Below are positions 34,559-43,205 of a DNA stretch of 64,000 bases, piece by piece. The notes below the pieces were generated by a model. That model was not told the DNA's origin. It saw only the letters and a program-made list of their open reading frames with translations, and did no database searches. Both the position numbers and the translations under genes were made by a program. Source of the stretch: an uncultured Lachnospiraceae bacterium (GTDB lineage: Bacteria; Bacillota; Clostridia; Lachnospirales; Lachnospiraceae). The DNA lies in assembly GCA_902801515.1 (NCBI GenBank), contig CADCII010000002.1:96076-160075 (forward strand). Direction: 5' to 3'. Each line of letters starts with the position of its first letter. The stretch's first letter is position 1.

Positions 34559-35272
34559 TTACCAGGGGTAGGGTTTTCCTTCCCAGGTGATGAACAGGTC
34601 GCCGTTTTTGTCTTTTCTGCGCTCTTCGAAGAGCAGGCGGAGTGTCTCTGCGTGCGGGAATGGTTCCAGCGGTGCTTCGGCGTTGCCTTCGTTGGTGCGC
34701 ATCCAGCCGGGATGGATGCAGATGATGTTCACGTTTTTCTCATCGCGGATTGCGTTTGCGATGGTTTTCGTCATCATGTTGACGGAGGCTTTGGTCATTG
34801 CGTAGTCGGTCAGATTTGTCCGGTAGCAGGCTCCGATACTTCCAGCTTCTGATGAGATGTTGACGATCAGTGCTGCTTCGCTCTTCTGGAGCGGCGGATA
34901 GCAGGCCTGAATCACGCGGAGGGGTCCGACTGCCCCTACGTTGAATGCCGGAGCCATCGCGTCCGGGTCTGCTTTAAGTACATTTTCACCGCAGTCCGGT
35001 GCTGTCGTGACGGCGTTGTTGATCAGCAGATCCAGGTGGTCGACGGCAGCTGCGACCTGGCTGATTCCTTCTCGTACGGACTGTGTATCTCCGATATCCA
35101 TGATAATGATTGTCAGAGTTTCCGGGTATTCATTTTTCAACGCATTCAGTGCGGCTGATTCTTTCCTTGCTGATGCGAAGACTCTGTCGCCGGCCATCAG
35201 GTATCTGCGGACCAGGTTGAATCCGAGAGCCATCTCGCGGCCGGTTCCTGTGATCAATACGTTCTGTCCCAT
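34559..35272 (-). CDS. Short-chain dehydrogenase/reductase
   Basis: 237 residues with an N-terminal dinucleotide fold (VLITGTGREMALG, an altered TG-x3-G-x-G), the NNAV strand, the active-site Ser in NISSEAGS and the Y-x3-K pair YAMTK. It oxidises or reduces a hydroxyl/keto group, presumably on a sugar-derived metabolite, using NAD(P). It lies between the GH10 operon and the iron-dependent alcohol dehydrogenase, and both flanks carry pairs of the dispersed palindrome. Confidence 0.88.
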   Translation of the reverse strand: MGQNVLITGTGREMALGFNLVRRYLMAGDRVFASARKESAALNALKNEYPETLTIIIMDIGDTQSVREGISQVAAAVDHLDLLINNAVTTAPDCGENVLKADPDAMAPAFNVGAVGPLRVIQACYPPLQKSEAALIVNISSEAGSIGACYRTNLTDYAMTKASVNMMTKTIANAIRDEKNVNIICIHPGWMRTNEGNAEAPLEPFPHAETLRLLFEERRKDKNGDLFITWEGKPYPW

Positions 35273-35306
35273 TTATTTACCTCTCTAGTTTTCTGGACAA
35301 GTATCC

Positions 35307-35357
35307 TTGAACAAGTGACAGGCACCTGTTCAAGAACGAGTGACAGGCACTTGTTCA
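35307..35357. repeat. Dispersed palindromic element, locus C (two copies)
   Basis: Full copy at 35307-35333 (TTGAACAAGTG, ACAGG, CACCTGTTCAA) directly followed by 35334-35357 (GAACGAGTG, ACAGG, CACTTGTTCA), in the gap between the SDR start and the alcohol dehydrogenase stop. Confidence 0.85.
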
Positions 35358-35373
35358 TTGTACTGTTGGGAAC

Positions 35374-35409
35374 TCCCCGGTTTCCGGCTGTTGACCGGAA
35401 ACCGGGGAG
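35374..35409. terminator. GC-rich hairpin after the alcohol dehydrogenase
   Basis: CTCCCCGGTTTCCGG and CCGGAAACCGGGGAG form a 15-bp perfect stem around a 6-7-nt loop, 22 bp past the dehydrogenase stop. There is no clear T run on the minus side, so it may work as an mRNA end stabiliser instead of a classic terminator. Confidence 0.6.
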
Positions 35410-35430
35410 CCATGAAGAAAAAAGCTGTTG

Positions 35431-36609
35431 TCACACGCTTGCTCTGTAGATGGCCAGCATGTCTTCTTCGTTCAATACTCTTGCAGACCCGGAGGCGCCT
35501 CCGACGCTGACGGAACATTTGTGAGCCATGGTCTTGAGTTCTTCTTCTGTCGGGCTGATTCCGAGTTCTCTCATATTGGTCGGCATATTGATGCTTCTGT
35601 AGAAATCTTCCATTGCCTCGATTCCCTTGAGGGCGATCTCTTCATCTGTTCCTGCCGGTTCTACGCCCATCACGTTGATTGCGTATCTCTTGAAGCGGGG
35701 CAGGCAGTTCTTGTAGACGTATCTTGCCCAGCTTCCCCAGATTGCGGCAAGTCCTGCGCCGTGCGCGACATCGTACAGGCCGCCCATTTCATGCTCCAGC
35801 ATATGGGTCATCCAGTCGCCGCCGTCGTTGCCGCAGCCGGTCAGTCCGTTGTGCGCGAGGCTTCCTGCCCACATGACTTCTGCGCGGGCGTCGTAGTTCT
35901 TCGGATCTTTCGCAAGAATCTGTGCATTTGTCTTGACCGTGCGAAGAAGGCCTTCTGCCATGGAGTCTGTGATCTCCATGTTTCCGCCGTTGGTGAAATA
36001 ACGTTCCATGGTGTGCATCATGATATCGGTGCAGCCGCATGCAGTCTGGTAGTCCGGAAGTGTCATGGTAAGTTCCGGATTCATGATCGCGAACTTCGGT
36101 CTGCCGTGGTCGCTGCTGTAGCCTCTCTTGACCAGGCCTTCTTCCTTCGTGATAACCGAAGAATCACTCATTTCACTGCCTGTCGCAGCGAGGGTCAGGA
36201 TGACTCCGAGGGGAAGACATGCCTTAACGTCTCTCTTTCGATCGTAGAAATCCCACACGTCGCCTTCGTTTGTGACGCCGTATCCGATCGCCTTGGCTGA
36301 GTCGATGGCACTTCCGCCGCCCACCGCGAGCAGGAAGTCGATGCCTTCTTTTTTGCACAGTTCGATTCCTTCATATACAAGTCCCAGATGCGGGTTCGGG
36401 ACTGCGCCGCCGAGCATGACATACGGAATGCCTGCTGCATCGAGGGTGTCTGTGACTCTCTTCATGAGACCGGAGCGGATCACGCTGCCGCCACCGTAGT
36501 GGATCAGGACTTTGGTGCCGCCGAATTCACGGATCAGGTCAGCTACTTTCAGCTCTGTTTCTTTACCGAAGACGACTTTGGTTGGTGTGTAGTAATTGAA
36601 ACCGAACAT
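35431..36609 (-). CDS. Iron-containing alcohol dehydrogenase (butanol dehydrogenase/YqhD type)
   Basis: A 392-residue group III dehydrogenase. The N-terminal dinucleotide fold includes YGGGSVIRSG and AVGGGSAIDSAKAI; the metal-binding residues lie in CTDIMMHTMERYF and THMLEHEMGGLYDVAHGAGLA. The C-terminal part carries a degenerate family tail. It reduces aldehydes to alcohols with NAD(P)H, useful in fermentation or detoxification of sugar-derived aldehydes. The ATG at 36609 follows AAGGAGG. It precedes the SDR gene on the same strand. Confidence 0.92.
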   Translation of the reverse strand: MFGFNYYTPTKVVFGKETELKVADLIREFGGTKVLIHYGGGSVIRSGLMKRVTDTLDAAGIPYVMLGGAVPNPHLGLVYEGIELCKKEGIDFLLAVGGGSAIDSAKAIGYGVTNEGDVWDFYDRKRDVKACLPLGVILTLAATGSEMSDSSVITKEEGLVKRGYSSDHGRPKFAIMNPELTMTLPDYQTACGCTDIMMHTMERYFTNGGNMEITDSMAEGLLRTVKTNAQILAKDPKNYDARAEVMWAGSLAHNGLTGCGNDGGDWMTHMLEHEMGGLYDVAHGAGLAAIWGSWARYVYKNCLPRFKRYAINVMGVEPAGTDEEIALKGIEAMEDFYRSINMPTNMRELGISPTEEELKTMAHKCSVSVGGASGSARVLNEEDMLAIYRASV

Positions 36610-36684
36610 TGTTTTCCTCCTTGTGGTGTTTCTTAAATTATAAATACGTATTGTAAATAAGTGCCGTTTCAAGTTTCCTGATCT

Positions 36685-37812
36685 TTATCTGATCGTATGC
36701 AGTTCGTAATCCCTTGTTCCAAGGCCGATCTTCTCGCCGTGGGCCAGGGTCTCTTTCCAGCGGACATTTGGATTGCTGTCCAGGAAATGATCGTGATGGT
36801 GGTGCCAGTTCGGATCTGCAAGATGATCTCCCAGCTGGCTGTTGGCGACTGGAGTTGCCTGCAGACAAAGATCCGCGCAGGCCTGGTCCAGAGCTACCGG
36901 ATCGAAAGATGCAAGCATGCCGATATTTGGAAGTATCGGTGCGTCATTTTCACTGTGACAGTCACAGTTTGGAGATACATCCATGATCAGGCTGATATGG
37001 AAGTTCGGACGTCCATGGCAAAGTGCGTGAGAATATTCCGCGATCTTGCAGCAAAGGATCTCATTTGCAGAACCATTGATGTTGGAGATTGCGTTAAATG
37101 CGCAGCCGCCGATGCAGCGCCCGCAGCCTTTGCAGATATCAGGATCGATGTACGCTTTGCCATCTTCTCTATATGAAATGGCGTCGCTGCCGCACTCCTT
37201 CGCGCAGCGTCTGCAGCCGCGGCACAGATCGGTATCAACCTGCGGGGTCCCTTCATTGTGCTGATGCATCTTGCCTGCGCGGCTTCCGCCTCCCATACCG
37301 ATGTTCTTGAGCGCACCGCCAAATCCGGTGCTTTCATGTCCTTTGAAATGACTCAGTGAAATGAGTATGTCTGCGTCCATCAGGGCTCTTCCGACGAGTG
37401 CTGTTTTGCAGTATTCTCCGTTCGGCACCTCGACTTCCACATCGTCAGTGCCTCTCAGGCCATCTGCGATCAGGACATGACATCCGGTGGTGATGGTGTT
37501 GAATCCATTGATCTCCGCACAGGTGAGATGGTCGATCGCGTTGGCGCGGCTTCCGGGATACAGGGTGTTGCAGTCTGTCAGGAACGGAATTCCTCCCAGT
37601 TCACGGATCACATCTGCCACTGCTTTGACATAGTTGGGGCGAAGATATGCGCAGTTGCCAAGCTCGCCAAAATGCATCTTGATCGCTACATATTTCTTTT
37701 CAAAATCAATTCCTGCAATGCCGGCCGCGCGGCACAGTTTCTGCAGTTTTGTGCACTGGCTTACGCCTTCTGTCGTTCTGAAATCTGTGTAGAATACTTT
37801 CGCTTTTTCCAT
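36685..37812 (-). CDS. DUF362 protein with a two-cluster ferredoxin domain
   Basis: A 375-residue protein. Residues 1-180 form a DUF362 domain (VAIKMHFGELGN, FLTDCNTLYPGSRAN, HFKGHESTGFGGALKNIGMG). It is followed by two 4Fe-4S motifs: CRGCRRCAKECGSDAI and CKGCGRCIGGCAFNAI. The ATG at 37812 is supported by GAGG at 7 nt; further upstream ATGs lack a site. DUF362 proteins with ferredoxin domains are common in strict anaerobes, with no defined reaction. It is the first minus-strand gene of a divergent pair with the oxidoreductase operon. Confidence 0.9.
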   Translation of the reverse strand: MEKAKVFYTDFRTTEGVSQCTKLQKLCRAAGIAGIDFEKKYVAIKMHFGELGNCAYLRPNYVKAVADVIRELGGIPFLTDCNTLYPGSRANAIDHLTCAEINGFNTITTGCHVLIADGLRGTDDVEVEVPNGEYCKTALVGRALMDADILISLSHFKGHESTGFGGALKNIGMGGGSRAGKMHQHNEGTPQVDTDLCRGCRRCAKECGSDAISYREDGKAYIDPDICKGCGRCIGGCAFNAISNINGSANEILCCKIAEYSHALCHGRPNFHISLIMDVSPNCDCHSENDAPILPNIGMLASFDPVALDQACADLCLQATPVANSQLGDHLADPNWHHHHDHFLDSNPNVRWKETLAHGEKIGLGTRDYELHTIR

Positions 37813-37924
37813 ATTTTTCCTCACTTTCACTGTCAGCGACGCCGTGGTCACTCATTTTCATTTATATCCTTATTTATGCCATGTTACTCGTCATATTTTG
37901 CCGTATTACAGGTCGGATTCTACG

Positions 37925-37962
37925 GAATCGGAAGATATGCCCGACAGAATCGGAAAATATGC
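37925..37962. promoter_or_regulatory. Tandem 16-bp direct repeat, possible AraC-type operator
   Basis: GAATCGGAAGATATGC (37925-37940) and GAATCGGAAAATATGC (37947-37962) differ at one base and start 22 bp apart, about two helix turns, as in AraC/XylS half-sites. They lie in the 375-bp divergent region 37813-38187. The same gap holds an inverted repeat CCTGGT-CA-ACCAGG at 38115-38128. I could not settle the promoters here. The AraC regulator at 45416-46273 is the nearest candidate to bind. Confidence 0.5.
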
Positions 37963-38187
37963 GCAGTTTTTCCTCCCAACTTGTTGAGATATGTCAGATA
38001 TTGAGAACTTTTCCTCACTTCTGCCTTAATTAAAGCATTTTTTGCGTAACAGTACCAGTTGATTCGCTGAGTAAATATTCATTTTTTCATCTACTGTTTA
38101 TATAGACGGTGTTTCCTGGTCAACCAGGCAGTAAAGGCTGACCTGGATTATACGGGTTGACTCAGGCAGTATTGGCGGGGGTTGTTT

Positions 38188-39342
38188 ATGAGAAGATTTC
38201 GAATCGGCATCCTGGGCTGCGGCTATATCAGCAATACTTATATCTCGGATATCCAGACTTTCTATAAAGATCTGAAGATCGCTGCCTGTGCGGATCTCGT
38301 TCCGGAAGTCGCGATGGCTCAGGCGGATAAGTACGGGATCGCGAAGTCATGCACGCCGGACGAGCTTCTGGCGGATGACAGCATCGACATCATCGTCAAT
38401 CTGACGCCTCCCGATATGCATCCTGAAGTAAACCGTAAGATCATAGCTGCCGGGAAGCATCTGTTCTGTGAGAAGCCCTTCGCGCCTTCGCTTGAAGAAG
38501 CCAGACAGGTTCTGGACATGGCGGACCGCAAAGGCGTCAGAGTAGGCTGCGCGCCGGATACATTTCTCTCATCCGGGCTGCAGAGTATGCGTTTCTACCT
38601 GGATTCAGGCATTATCGGAAAGCCGTTTTTCGTCGCCGCGAACATGACCAACTTCGGCGTAGAGACATGGCACCCGAATCCATTTCCTTATTATACAGAC
38701 CACGCAGGCCCCATGTTTGACATGGCACCTTATTATCTGTCCGCAATTATCTCCCTCCTCGGACCGATTGAAAGTGTTGCTGCCTTCAGCGCAATGCCCT
38801 CCGGGACCCGGCATGTATACACCGGTCCCAGGGCAGGCGCGGATATCGAGACATCCATTCCGACTCATTTTTCATCCATACTCCGCCTGAGGAATGGCGT
38901 GATAGTCAGCATGAATATGAGTTTTGACATATACCGCTCGGATCTGCCCGCGCTGGAGATCTGCGGAACGGATGGGACACTCTCCTACCCCGATCCGAAT
39001 TTCGGCGGCGGCACACCGAAGGTGTACAGGAAGGAGCAGTATACCGGGACGGTGTATCAGCAGACTGAGGCTGCCGAGGCGAGACGGGAGAAGTTCTACG
39101 AGCTTCCGGAGCTGTACGCCCGGGTGAAAGATTATTCAAGAGGGCTGGGTGTGCTGGAGCTTGCGGACGCGATCCGCACCGGACGCAGGAACCGCACCGG
39201 AGCGGACCTGATTCTTCATATAACAGAAGCGATCGAAGCAGTCCGTGCGTCAGCTGAAAACGGCGGATTCTACACCATGCAGACGACCTGCGAGAGGCCG
39301 GAGGCAATCCCGCCCGGAGTGCAGGCAGACAAGTTCAGGTGA
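38188..39342 (+). CDS. Gfo/Idh/MocA family oxidoreductase
   Basis: A 384-residue NAD(P)-dependent sugar oxidoreductase. The Rossmann motif is IGILGCGYISNTYI, and the family EKP motif is in HLFCEKPFAPS, whose Lys contacts substrate and cofactor. The second domain carries the MFDMAPYYLSAI helix. The ATG at 38188 has GGGGG at 6 nt; a TTG two codons before is the alternative. It opens the plus-strand operon with VOC, isomerase and ABC importer. Related enzymes oxidise a ring hydroxyl of a sugar or glycoside to a ketone as the first catabolic step. Confidence 0.9.
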   Translation: MRRFRIGILGCGYISNTYISDIQTFYKDLKIAACADLVPEVAMAQADKYGIAKSCTPDELLADDSIDIIVNLTPPDMHPEVNRKIIAAGKHLFCEKPFAPSLEEARQVLDMADRKGVRVGCAPDTFLSSGLQSMRFYLDSGIIGKPFFVAANMTNFGVETWHPNPFPYYTDHAGPMFDMAPYYLSAIISLLGPIESVAAFSAMPSGTRHVYTGPRAGADIETSIPTHFSSILRLRNGVIVSMNMSFDIYRSDLPALEICGTDGTLSYPDPNFGGGTPKVYRKEQYTGTVYQQTEAAEARREKFYELPELYARVKDYSRGLGVLELADAIRTGRRNRTGADLILHITEAIEAVRASAENGGFYTMQTTCERPEAIPPGVQADKFR

Positions 39343-39394
39343 AAACCAGGAAACCTGGTTCATTTTACTCACAAGTGAAAGGAGACACAAAAAC

Positions 39395-39853
39395 ATGGCA
39401 GGAGTATTGGGAACCCACATGCTGGCACAGGTCGGCTTCATCGTCAAAGACGTCGAAGAGACCAAGAAAAAATGGGCAGCGTTCCTCGGCGTAGATGTGC
39501 CTGAAACACAGCCGATCGGAGACTTCGCTACGACCCAGACGAATTTCCAGGGCGAGCCCGCGCCGGAAGCATACTGCTGGATGGCATTCTTTGATGTCGG
39601 ACCAAACCTTCAGCTGGAACTGATCCAGCCGAACGACAAGCCCTCCACCTGGAGAAACTTCCTCGACGAACACGGCGAAGGCATCCATCACGTCGCGTTC
39701 CAGATTAAAGATTCCAAAGCAATGGTCGCCAATGCAGAAGCTGCAGGCCTGAAACTGGTCCAGCACGGCGTCTACGGGGACGGAAGCGGCGAATACAACT
39801 ACCTCGACGCCCCGGATCTCAAATGCATCGTTGAACTGCTTGAAAGTTATTGA
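39395..39853 (+). CDS. VOC (glyoxalase-fold) family protein 1
   Basis: 152 residues with two beta-alpha-beta3 modules of the vicinal oxygen chelate fold: HMLAQVGFIVKDVEETKKKW with an N-terminal His, LQLELIQP with the first Glu, GIHHVAFQIKDSKA with a second His, and KCIVELLES with the terminal Glu. These positions match the metal ligands of glyoxalase I and methylmalonyl-CoA epimerase relatives. The ATG at 39395 has GGAG at 10 nt. It lies in the sugar operon and probably isomerises or cleaves an oxidised intermediate; a second VOC gene closes the operon. Confidence 0.88.
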   Translation: MAGVLGTHMLAQVGFIVKDVEETKKKWAAFLGVDVPETQPIGDFATTQTNFQGEPAPEAYCWMAFFDVGPNLQLELIQPNDKPSTWRNFLDEHGEGIHHVAFQIKDSKAMVANAEAAGLKLVQHGVYGDGSGEYNYLDAPDLKCIVELLESY

Positions 39854-39860
39854 GCGAATG

Positions 39861-39987
39861 TGAACAAGTGACTGTGAACAAGTGACAGGCACCTGTTCAG
39901 GACGGGTGCATATGCGTTTGCACGAGTGACAGGCACTTGTTTAGGAACGAGTGACAGGCACTTGTGCAAGAAAGGCACTTGTGCAAG
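39861..39987. repeat. Dispersed palindromic element, locus D (three copies plus fragments)
   Basis: A half element at 39861-39874 precedes full copies at 39875-39899 (CACCTGTTCA arm), 39918-39943 (CACTTGTTTA arm) and 39945-39970 (CACTTGTGCA arm). More arm-like pieces run to 39987. This is the largest cluster in the window and lies inside an operon, between the VOC and isomerase genes. Confidence 0.85.
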
Positions 39988-40015
39988 AGGGGCGCTTGTT
40001 CAGGAAGGGAGTGGC

Positions 40016-40831
40016 ATGAGGCTTGGATCTTCTTCTCCGCTGGATCACGCGGATCCGGTGCAATGGGCGAGGCGCCACAGGGAGCTTGGCCTGGAGGTGA
40101 TCAATTTTCCGCTCAATTGTGAGTCGGATCCGGGGTTGATTGATGCCTACGCGAAGGCGGTGGCGGATGAGGGGCTGGCGATCGCTGAGGTTGGCGTATG
40201 GCGCAATCCGATGTCTCCGGATCCGGCGGAGCGGGAGTCTTCTCTTCGGTTTGCGATCGGGCAGCTGGAGCTGGCGGACCGGCTGGGGGCCTGCTGCTGT
40301 GTGAATATCCTGGGGGCCAGGGGGCCCAGGTGGGACGGTGCTTACAGGGAGAATTTCTCGGAAGAGACCTGGAAGATGGGTGTTTCGATGATTCGTGAGG
40401 TCATCGATGCAGTCCGGCCGACTCGGACGTTTTTCACAATCGAGTCGATGCCCTGGATGTACCCTACAAGTCCGGATGAATACCTGCAGCTTCTGGAGGA
40501 TGTGGACCGGGATCGTTTTGCGGTTCACCTGGATATGTTCAACTGGATGACGTCTCCGCAGAGGTATTTCTATAACGAAGAGTTTGCTGACGAGTGTTTT
40601 GAGAAGCTTGGAAAATTCGTAAAGAGCTGTCACTTGAAAAATGTACTTCTCGAGGGTGACTACACTCTGCACCTGAGGGAGACTGCCCCGCAGGATGGCG
40701 GTGTGAATATCGCGCATCTTGTCCGGCGGGCGGAATCGTATGACAGCGCCATGCCATTTATCATTGAGCATCTTGATTCAGATGAGGCTTATCTGAACAG
40801 TATTGCATACGTACAAAGTATCACAAAGTAA
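40016..40831 (+). CDS. Sugar phosphate isomerase/epimerase (AP endonuclease family 2 TIM barrel)
   Basis: A 271-residue TIM barrel of the xylose-isomerase-like superfamily. Metal-ligand strands are seen in TFFTIESMPWM (Glu), AVHLDMFNWM (Asp), KSCHLKNVLLEG (His) and PFIIEHLDSDE (Glu). The ATG at 40016 is chosen for AAGGGAG at 5 nt; frames upstream run into the palindromic repeats. Members isomerise or epimerise keto-sugars or 3-keto-glycosides. Its pairing with a Gfo/Idh oxidoreductase is a recurring catabolic module. Confidence 0.88.
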   Translation: MRLGSSSPLDHADPVQWARRHRELGLEVINFPLNCESDPGLIDAYAKAVADEGLAIAEVGVWRNPMSPDPAERESSLRFAIGQLELADRLGACCCVNILGARGPRWDGAYRENFSEETWKMGVSMIREVIDAVRPTRTFFTIESMPWMYPTSPDEYLQLLEDVDRDRFAVHLDMFNWMTSPQRYFYNEEFADECFEKLGKFVKSCHLKNVLLEGDYTLHLRETAPQDGGVNIAHLVRRAESYDSAMPFIIEHLDSDEAYLNSIAYVQSITK

Positions 40832-40871
40832 CGCAACATTAAGCAACATAACATTCACAAGGAGGTAACTT

Positions 40872-42197
40872 ATGAAAAAGTCTATCGCTGCGCTGCTTGC
40901 ACTTACACTGGCAGCAACAACCGCATTTTCATTTGGCGCAATGGCAGATGAGGGCGCTGATCTTGTATGGTGGGGCTGGACCCCGGGTTCTCCGGTAAAT
41001 GAAGAGTATATCGCGGAATTCAATAAGGAATATCCGGATATCAACGTTACCTGGAAGCAGATCACGATCGATGACTATGACGCGACTCTGAAGCCGGCTC
41101 TGGCAAATGGAGAAGGTGTTGACCTGTTTGAGTGCTCCGCCGGTTCCGCAAATGGCGGCGTTTCTGTCTATGGTCCGTCCGCGATCGATCTTACAGATGC
41201 TGTCAAAGAGGCGCTCGGTGATGATTATACTGACAAGCTCAGTGAGATCTCTCTGAACACGATGACTGTTGACGGTGAGCTGAAAGCTCTCGGTGTAGGT
41301 GCTGTCTATGCAGGAAATCTGTGGATCAACAAGGATCTGTTTGACAAGTATGAAGTCGAGATCCCGACCGATATGGAATCCTGGAAGAAGGCCTGCGCTA
41401 CTTTCGAGGAAAATGGAATCATCGGTTTTGTCCAGGGCGCCGGCCAGGGTGCTTTCAACATGGACACCTTCCATGCAATCTGCGACAACGTAAGCCCGGG
41501 CGATTTCCAGAAGGCTACTCTCGGCGAGATCGAGTGGACCGAAGATACCTTCGTTACCGGACTTGAGCTGTGGAAGTCTCTCTTTGACGAGGGCATCATG
41601 CAGCCGGGCGCACTTGGCGTTCAGCAGTATCCGGAAGCAAATAACATGTTCCTGTCTCAGCAGGCTGCTATGGTCATGATGGGCTCCTGGTTCACCATGA
41701 ACACTCTGCCGGCAACAATGAAGGCAAATATGGAGTCCGCTTCTTCCACGGATGAACCGTTCACCATGATCCCGATCAACTTCCCGGACATTGCCGGCAC
41801 AGGCAACGTCGGATCCATGTTCTGCGACATCGACTATGCGACCGCTGTTCCTGCGACTGCAGCAAACCAGGATGCTTCTGTGAAGTTTGCTCTGTGGCTT
41901 GGAACTTCTGAGGCCGGTCAGCAGATCATCGCTGATTCTCTTAACGTAGTTCCGGTCCTCAAGTCCGCTGTCCCGAACTGGGATAACATCGAACTGGTCA
42001 ATCCGGAAGCTCAGAATGAAGCAGTTCAGGAATACCTCGCCAATGCGATGGCTCAGCCTGAAAATGCACGTTTCGGCAACATCAGCGCAGACCTCAACTC
42101 TGCTATGATGGACGTTCTTGCAGGTGTCGCTTCCGACACAATGTCGATCGAAGACGGCCTTGCACAGCTCGCAGAAGTTCAGGGTGAAACCTGGTAA
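40872..42197 (+). CDS. ABC sugar importer, extracellular solute-binding protein
   Basis: A 441-residue family 1 binding protein with a perfect AAGGAGGT site. The signal peptide is MKKSIAALLALTLAATTAFS followed by FGAMADEG with an AMA-type cleavage site. There is no lipobox Cys, which is unusual because Gram-positive binding proteins are normally lipoproteins. The mature part has typical motifs (YIAEFNKEYPDINVTWKQI, GELKALGVGAVYAGNLWINK, AAMVMMGSWF). It delivers an oligosaccharide or glycoside to the two permeases downstream. The matching ATPase is not in the operon, so a shared MsmK-type ATPase is likely. Confidence 0.92.
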   Translation: MKKSIAALLALTLAATTAFSFGAMADEGADLVWWGWTPGSPVNEEYIAEFNKEYPDINVTWKQITIDDYDATLKPALANGEGVDLFECSAGSANGGVSVYGPSAIDLTDAVKEALGDDYTDKLSEISLNTMTVDGELKALGVGAVYAGNLWINKDLFDKYEVEIPTDMESWKKACATFEENGIIGFVQGAGQGAFNMDTFHAICDNVSPGDFQKATLGEIEWTEDTFVTGLELWKSLFDEGIMQPGALGVQQYPEANNMFLSQQAAMVMMGSWFTMNTLPATMKANMESASSTDEPFTMIPINFPDIAGTGNVGSMFCDIDYATAVPATAANQDASVKFALWLGTSEAGQQIIADSLNVVPVLKSAVPNWDNIELVNPEAQNEAVQEYLANAMAQPENARFGNISADLNSAMMDVLAGVASDTMSIEDGLAQLAEVQGETW

Positions 42198-42216
42198 CCA
42201 TACTTCCTTGTGGAAA

Positions 42217-42300
42217 GGGGTTCCCGGTTCTCCGGGAACCCCCGGTTACTGCCATCCTGATACTGCTGCACAGGTTCAAGGCAGGCATCAAGCCTGCCTT
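42217..42300 (+). promoter_or_regulatory. Two hairpins between binding protein and permease genes
   Basis: GGGGTTCCCGG and CCGGGAACCCC (42217-42242) make a perfect 11-bp stem with a 4-nt loop. A second stem, AAGGCAGGC with GCCTGCCTT (42278-42300), is followed by TCTC. As in mal operons, such structures may stabilise binding-protein mRNA and reduce permease expression. Confidence 0.65.
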
Positions 42301-42323
42301 TCTCAATAGAGGTGACATTGGTT

Positions 42324-43202
42324 ATGAAAAATAAAAAATCCGCAAAGGCCCTGAGAATCAACGGGCTTCCGTGGATACTGCCCGCATTTCTGTTTCTGGT
42401 GATCATCATCTACTTCTCGATCGGTTTTACATTTAACCTGTCTGCATACAACTGGGACGGTCTCAGTCCTGTCAAGGAGTTCTGGGGCTGGGAAAACTAC
42501 AGAAGACTGTTCAACGACAAAGTCTTCTGGAAATGCCTGTCCAACACGGTTATTTATTTCATCATTACTTTTGTGATCCAGAATGTGCTGGGATTCCTGT
42601 TTGCTGCGATCCTTCACTCTGATGTAAAACTCCCCACGGTCCACAAATGCCTGATCTTCATCCCGACGATCATCGCGCCTGCGACCATGGCACCGGTTTT
42701 CAGGCTTCTGTTCAGCCCCCAGGGTATGCTGCAGTCAATCTTCAAAACGCTGCATATCCCGATCACGGTTGACTGGCTGTCCAATCCCCACACTGCGCTG
42801 TTTGTCCTGATGAGCGTCGCGATCTGGGAATTCACAGGTATGAGTTTCATCCTGTATTTCGCGGCGATGAGCCAGATTGACCATGAGATGCTCGAAGCCG
42901 CGCGTATCGACGGAGCCGGCGATCTGAGAGTAATCTGGTCCATGGTAGTTCCCTACTGCAGAGGAACCACGATCTCTCTGGCAATGCTCGGCGTTATCGG
43001 CGCGCTCAAGACATTTGAGATCCCGTACCTGATCACGACAGGCGGCCCCAACCATGCGACTGAATTCCTTGGCACCTACATCTACAGGCAAGGTATCCGA
43101 AACGCCCACCTTGGCTATGCGGCAGCTCTGTCTGTTACTCTGCTGGTGCTGGCCGTTATCGGCGCGTTCCTCACCAACCGCCTAAACAGTGAGGAGGGAT
43201 GA
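42324..43202 (+). CDS. ABC sugar importer permease, MalF type
   Basis: A 292-residue inner-membrane permease with six predicted helices. The EAA loop that contacts the ATPase is EMLEAARIDGAGDLRVIWSMVVPYCRG. The start at 42324 has GAGGTG 9 nt before; a GTG at 42312 lies in that site. It pairs with the downstream permease, which starts 3 nt after its stop, and with the binding protein upstream. The substrate is probably a plant-derived sugar or glycoside, judging from the oxidoreductase and glycosidase neighbours. Confidence 0.92.
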   Translation: MKNKKSAKALRINGLPWILPAFLFLVIIIYFSIGFTFNLSAYNWDGLSPVKEFWGWENYRRLFNDKVFWKCLSNTVIYFIITFVIQNVLGFLFAAILHSDVKLPTVHKCLIFIPTIIAPATMAPVFRLLFSPQGMLQSIFKTLHIPITVDWLSNPHTALFVLMSVAIWEFTGMSFILYFAAMSQIDHEMLEAARIDGAGDLRVIWSMVVPYCRGTTISLAMLGVIGALKTFEIPYLITTGGPNHATEFLGTYIYRQGIRNAHLGYAAALSVTLLVLAVIGAFLTNRLNSEEG

Positions 43203-43205
43203 TCC

